DNA from: an uncultured Pseudomonadota bacterium
GTDB lineage: Bacteria > Pseudomonadota > Gammaproteobacteria > Steroidobacterales > Steroidobacteraceae
Assembly: GCA_946479515.1 (NCBI GenBank)
Contig: CAMLGF010000048.1
Coordinates: 1 to 27,329 of the forward strand
Length of the DNA: 27,329 nt
Reading direction: 5' to 3'
Shown: positions 24,624-27,329 of the stretch, piece by piece
Numbering within the stretch: position 1 is the first letter of the stretch
Layout of the letters: each line of letters starts with the position of its first letter
Notes under the pieces: generated by a model
Database searches by the model: none
What the model was told of the DNA's origin: nothing
What the model saw: the letters and a program-made list of their open reading frames with translations, nothing else
Translations under genes and position numbers: made by a program

Positions 24624-25238
24624 GTGCTGACTTTCAGAAAGTGCGCGTTGTTGTGCGTCATACTCGCCGCGCATCTCGTGCTGGTACGCCTCTTGTCGCT
24701 GAGGGACGGCCCCCGTGAGGTGAAGACGTCCGAGGCGGCCGCTGCCACCCTGTTCTTCGTCGACTCACCCGATCCGCGCGACACGCCGCTGTCGACGCGG
24801 CCTGGGTCGGAGCGCGCGATTTCGATCGGTGAGGCTTTCCTCGCGAGCCAAGTGGCACCCGACAGCATGATCACCCTGCCGTCCGAAATCGATGAGGCCG
24901 GCGCAGTCATCGATTGGGACGCGGAAGCCAGCCGGGTAGCCAGCGATGCCGTCAGACGCATGGACGATGAAAAGAAGTATCGCGCTCTGGATCAGCACCC
25001 GGCTGGAATGGGCCCACCCCCGCCGAAGTCTTCGCGCCATCAGCTGGGCGACAGCCAGCGCTTCGAGGGCGGGGTGATCATCGACTGGATCAACGATCGC
25101 TGCTACTACTCCAACCAGGACGCGCCCATCGCGGCATTCGGTCCCGCTTTGCGGTTGCAGCTGCCGACGTGCAAGGCCGCCGGCGGCGATTCGCTGCCGA
25201 GCTTCGAGGCATGGAAGAAGGAGCGGGACAGCCGCTAA
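24624..25238 (+). CDS. Single-pass membrane protein of unknown function (204 aa)
   Basis: The frame is open from a TTG at 24573, but the GTG at 24624 is preferred because GAGGGAAGG lies just before it. An N-terminal TM helix (CALLCVILAAHLVLVRLLSL) follows a short basic start, so the rest should be periplasmic. The periplasmic part is acidic and Pro-rich, then ends with a compact block: GGVIIDWINDRCYYSNQDAP and LRLQLPTCK with two Cys. The TM-plus-linker layout recalls TonB-like energy transducers, but no TonB C-terminal domain is visible. No family was recognised. It is likely co-transcribed with the GumN-like gene. Confidence 0.65.
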   Translation: MLTFRKCALLCVILAAHLVLVRLLSLRDGPREVKTSEAAAATLFFVDSPDPRDTPLSTRPGSERAISIGEAFLASQVAPDSMITLPSEIDEAGAVIDWDAEASRVASDAVRRMDDEKKYRALDQHPAGMGPPPPKSSRHQLGDSQRFEGGVIIDWINDRCYYSNQDAPIAAFGPALRLQLPTCKAAGGDSLPSFEAWKKERDSR

Positions 25239-25336
25239 GGTTGATAGGAATTGTAGTCGTCGAAGTCGGCAGTGGCCTTGTAAGTCGTCAGATCCGCACC
25301 CAACTGACGCGCCGCAGTTAAAGTAGCGCCATCATC
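25235..25336 (-). pseudogene. Possible gene remnant or micro-ORF (33 codons)
   Basis: The minus strand from a GTG at 25336 reads VTDDGATLTAARQLGADLTT, then YKATADFDDYNSYQP and TAG. The wording looks like the natural C-terminus of a protein. The frame is open only about eleven codons further upstream, running into the deacetylase start. The stop overlaps the end of the membrane-protein gene. Nothing else is seen in the 122-bp gap. It could be the tail of a gene lost when the deacetylase gene arrived. Confidence 0.25.
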
Positions 25337-25360
25337 AGTCACGCAGACGGGACCAAGCCA

Positions 25361-26179
25361 ATGCGTATGGCATCAGCTCTAGTGCGAATCGGGTCACTTG
25401 TGTTGGGCACTGCCATGTTGGCGGCCCAGGTTCAGGCGGGGCAATGGCCTGGCGGCAAACAGGTGGCCGTGGTGCTGACCTACGACGATGCGCTGTCCTC
25501 GCATCTCGACATCGCCATTCCCGCGCTCGACGCGGCCGGCCTGAAGGGAACATTCTTCCTGGTCGGCAATGCGTTGGCCCCGGAGCAGATCGGACGCTGG
25601 CGCACAGCGGCGGCTGAAGGCCACGAACTTGGGAACCACACCATTCGCCACGCGTGTCCACAGGCCAGCTATCCGCCGGCGAGAAAGCTTGATACGAGCG
25701 AAGCCTATGATGTCGAGATGATGCTTGCCGAGATCCGGACGATGAACACCCTGCTGAGCGCGATCGATGGGAAGTCGCAGCACAGCTTTGCCACGCCCTG
25801 CGGTCAACATCTGGCCGGAGGTGTGGACTATCTTCCTGCGCTGCGCGCCAACGGATTGGTGCGCTATACCCGCAGTGCTGACTCGCCGGGCGGCAACGTG
25901 CTGGACCCGATGGATGTGCCGTGCCGCTGGTTCGACGAGAAGGCAACAGGCGCCGATATGATCTCAGCGATCGAAGGTGCCACTCGGACCGGCGGCCTGT
26001 TGGTTCTTGGTTTTCATGGAGTCGGAGGGGACTACCTGAAGGTTTCCGCCGAGGCGCACGCGCAGCTACTCGCGTATCTCCAGGGACATGCCGACACAAT
26101 CTGGGTTGCACCGTTGTCGACGGTGATGGACTACGTCACCAGCCACGCAGGAAACCAGGCGAGCGCGCGGATGCGTTGA
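25361..26179 (+). CDS. Secreted polysaccharide deacetylase, CE4 (NodB-homology) family
   Basis: The protein has 272 residues with a signal peptide (MRMASALVRIGSLVLGTAML, then AAQVQAG). The NodB domain shows motif 1 TYDDA with Asp42 (base) and Asp43 (metal), motif 2 HELGNHTIRH with metal ligands His93 and His97, motif 3 FATPCG at 143-148 in place of the usual FRxPxG, and motif 5 LVLGFHGVG with His219. CE4 enzymes remove acetyl groups from xylan, chitin, peptidoglycan or exopolysaccharide. The Arg-to-Ala change in motif 3 is unusual and may alter activity. The gene is less GC-rich than its neighbours in places, which may point to a different origin. Proximity to xylan-degrading genes makes an O-acetyl wall polymer a reasonable substrate guess. 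Confidence 0.88.
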   Translation: MRMASALVRIGSLVLGTAMLAAQVQAGQWPGGKQVAVVLTYDDALSSHLDIAIPALDAAGLKGTFFLVGNALAPEQIGRWRTAAAEGHELGNHTIRHACPQASYPPARKLDTSEAYDVEMMLAEIRTMNTLLSAIDGKSQHSFATPCGQHLAGGVDYLPALRANGLVRYTRSADSPGGNVLDPMDVPCRWFDEKATGADMISAIEGATRTGGLLVLGFHGVGGDYLKVSAEAHAQLLAYLQGHADTIWVAPLSTVMDYVTSHAGNQASARMR

Positions 26180-26282
26180 CTCGGTCGATAGTTGCTTTCA
26201 AGAATCCACGAGCTGGCCGGAAACAGAAAGCACAGTCTGGCCAGCCGACGCGGAGCCCGGTGACAATCACTGGATTGTCAGC

Positions 26283-27329
26283 TCATTGTTGACGCTTGGC
26301 CTGGAAGTCGGAGCCGCCGCCGGCGGTCGTGAACCCGCTGACCTTGCCCATGGCGTCACGCTGGAATGCGATCCAGACGCCGAACGCCGGCAGGAAGAAA
26401 TTGTCCGCGCCCTGGGGAAGCATTTCGCCCGTAGCGTTGCCGGCCTGCGCGATCAGGTTCGCTCCTTCACGACGGATTTCGACCACCGGCCCGCCCGCGA
26501 TGAGGTATTTGCCGGCGTAGCGATCGAGCACATCGGGCGCTGGGATGTCGGACGCGCGCGGCCGGTGAACCTGGTTGGCGCGGGCACGCGCGGTGGTATC
26601 ACCCGCCACGACGAACGCAGGCGCGTAACGCCAGCTGTAGTCGAAATGGCCCGAGGCGATGGCGGTCTGTGTAGGCGTGGCTCTCTGGCCGTGAGCCGGC
26701 ATGCGGCCATCCTGGATGACGAAATCCCACGCGGGCAGGCTCTCGGGCGAGACGTCGGCAACGAACAGTGCCTCGCTCGCATTCGCGGCAACCACCCAGA
26801 CGTAGCGCTGGGAATTGCGCGGATTCGGATAGACCATCTGGACCGCGGCGGCCGGCGCCGGGAAAGCCTGGCTGCCGATGATCACAGCGTTATTCGTGAT
26901 CCGCAGTGGCAGCTTCGACCCCAACGACGCCGTCACGCGGTTCTCGCCAGCGCCACCGAACAGCAGCAGCGAATATCTGCCGATGTCCGCCGCGGATATC
27001 TCAGTGTCGGTGAACACGCGCGGCGGATACTTCTGCCAGTTGCGCCAGTGGTTGATGAACGCATCCGCCTTTTCGCGCAGCGCCTGCACCATCGCGGGAT
27101 CCCGTGCGCTCGTGCCGATCACCACGGCGAATGGCGTGCTCGTGAAATCCGCCAGCGTGCCCGGCAACGCAGCGTTCTTCACGAGCGCGGCCGGCCGGTA
27201 CGCGGAGTCGGTCAGGCGCAATGCGCCGTCCGCGAGCCGCATCTCATGCGCGGAGCCGTTCCAGATCACGCGCACGGGTTTATCGGGTTCGATCAGCGCG
27301 GCGCCGGGGCTCAGCACCACATCCAGCAC
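26283..27329 (-). CDS. C-terminal part of a large hydrolase-like exported protein (N-terminus outside window)
   Basis: About 348 codons are visible. The start lies beyond the right edge, and the GTG at the edge should not be read as the true start. The visible part has ADFTSTPFAVVIGTSARDP, HWRNWQKYPPRVFTDTEISA, RYSLLLFGGAGENRV and a YPNPRNSQRYVWVVAAN strand. It ends with a DUF3471-like tail (DVLDRYAGKYLIAGGPVVEI, then LIAQAGNATGEMLPQGADNF). These features match the C-terminal half of secreted prolyl-oligopeptidase or esterase-like proteins found in polysaccharide-use loci. The catalytic part is not in view, so the activity stays open. It converges with the deacetylase gene. Confidence 0.6.
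   Translation of the reverse strand: MLDVVLSPGAALIEPDKPVRVIWNGSAHEMRLADGALRLTDSAYRPAALVKNAALPGTLADFTSTPFAVVIGTSARDPAMVQALREKADAFINHWRNWQKYPPRVFTDTEISAADIGRYSLLLFGGAGENRVTASLGSKLPLRITNNAVIIGSQAFPAPAAAVQMVYPNPRNSQRYVWVVAANASEALFVADVSPESLPAWDFVIQDGRMPAHGQRATPTQTAIASGHFDYSWRYAPAFVVAGDTTARARANQVHRPRASDIPAPDVLDRYAGKYLIAGGPVVEIRREGANLIAQAGNATGEMLPQGADNFFLPAFGVWIAFQRDAMGKVSGFTTAGGGSDFQAKRQQ

Noticed and set aside
26212..26245. Inverted repeat GCTGGCC/GGCCAGC between the deacetylase and the right-edge gene as a terminator
   Set aside because: The loop is about 20 nt and there is no T-run on either strand, so support for a terminator is too weak, although the convergent context fits.

Overview
The window is about 27 kb of high-GC DNA with strongly GC-biased third codon positions. 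It carries a dense set of secreted plant cell-wall enzymes mixed with regulatory genes. Signal peptides, lipoboxes, a TraB/GumN-family protein, a FixJ-type response regulator and a GbpR-like LysR regulator suggest a Gram-negative proteobacterium, most likely a gammaproteobacterium of the Steroidobacter/Xanthomonadales type. That taxonomic placement is inference. No rRNA, tRNA, CRISPR array, insertion sequence or integrase was seen.

Layout. Positions 1-8000 form a pectin and beta-glucan block: a PL10-type pectate lyase (minus strand, runs off the left edge), a divergent Tat-exported alpha/beta hydrolase (plus), then GH5 endoglucanase, PL1 pectate lyase and GH3 beta-glucosidase (all minus). Positions 8000-9900 hold small genes: a possible 115-aa protein, an 84-aa disordered protein, a 106-aa acidic protein, a Cys-rich copper-storage protein of the Csp3 type and a possible 40-aa basic peptide. 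Positions 9894-16423 are a minus-strand signalling block. In transcription order it encodes a membrane protein with an N-terminal DNA-binding-like domain and two periplasmic malectin domains, a FixJ-like response regulator, a receiver-only response regulator, a 77-aa protein and a large propeller-type sensor histidine kinase. Positions 16601-23301 hold a LysR regulator followed closely by a GH74 xyloglucanase lipoprotein, an unassigned lipoprotein, a small unknown gene and a GH10 xylanase with two tandem CBM60-type modules. Positions 23541-27329 hold a TraB/GumN-family protein, a one-TM protein, a CE4-type polysaccharide deacetylase and the C-terminal part of a large hydrolase-like protein cut by the right edge.

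How the genes may work together. The enzymes cover homogalacturonan (PL1, PL10), xyloglucan (GH74), xylan (GH10), beta-glucan (GH5, GH3) and acyl or acetyl decorations (alpha/beta hydrolase, CE4). The regulatory block lies between the two enzyme blocks and contains a carbohydrate-binding-like membrane protein next to two-component proteins, so it may sense wall sugars.

The most unusual signals are the malectin-containing membrane regulator and a conserved element, TTATCCC(A/C)AGGTAT on the minus strand. Two copies, at 13679-13741 and 21344-21406, share a second block (GTACCTCCTNNCAATGGC) at an identical 31-bp spacing. A third, partial copy lies upstream of the receiver-only regulator. These look like target promoters of the FixJ-like regulator and would tie the signalling block to a distant small gene beside the xylanase.
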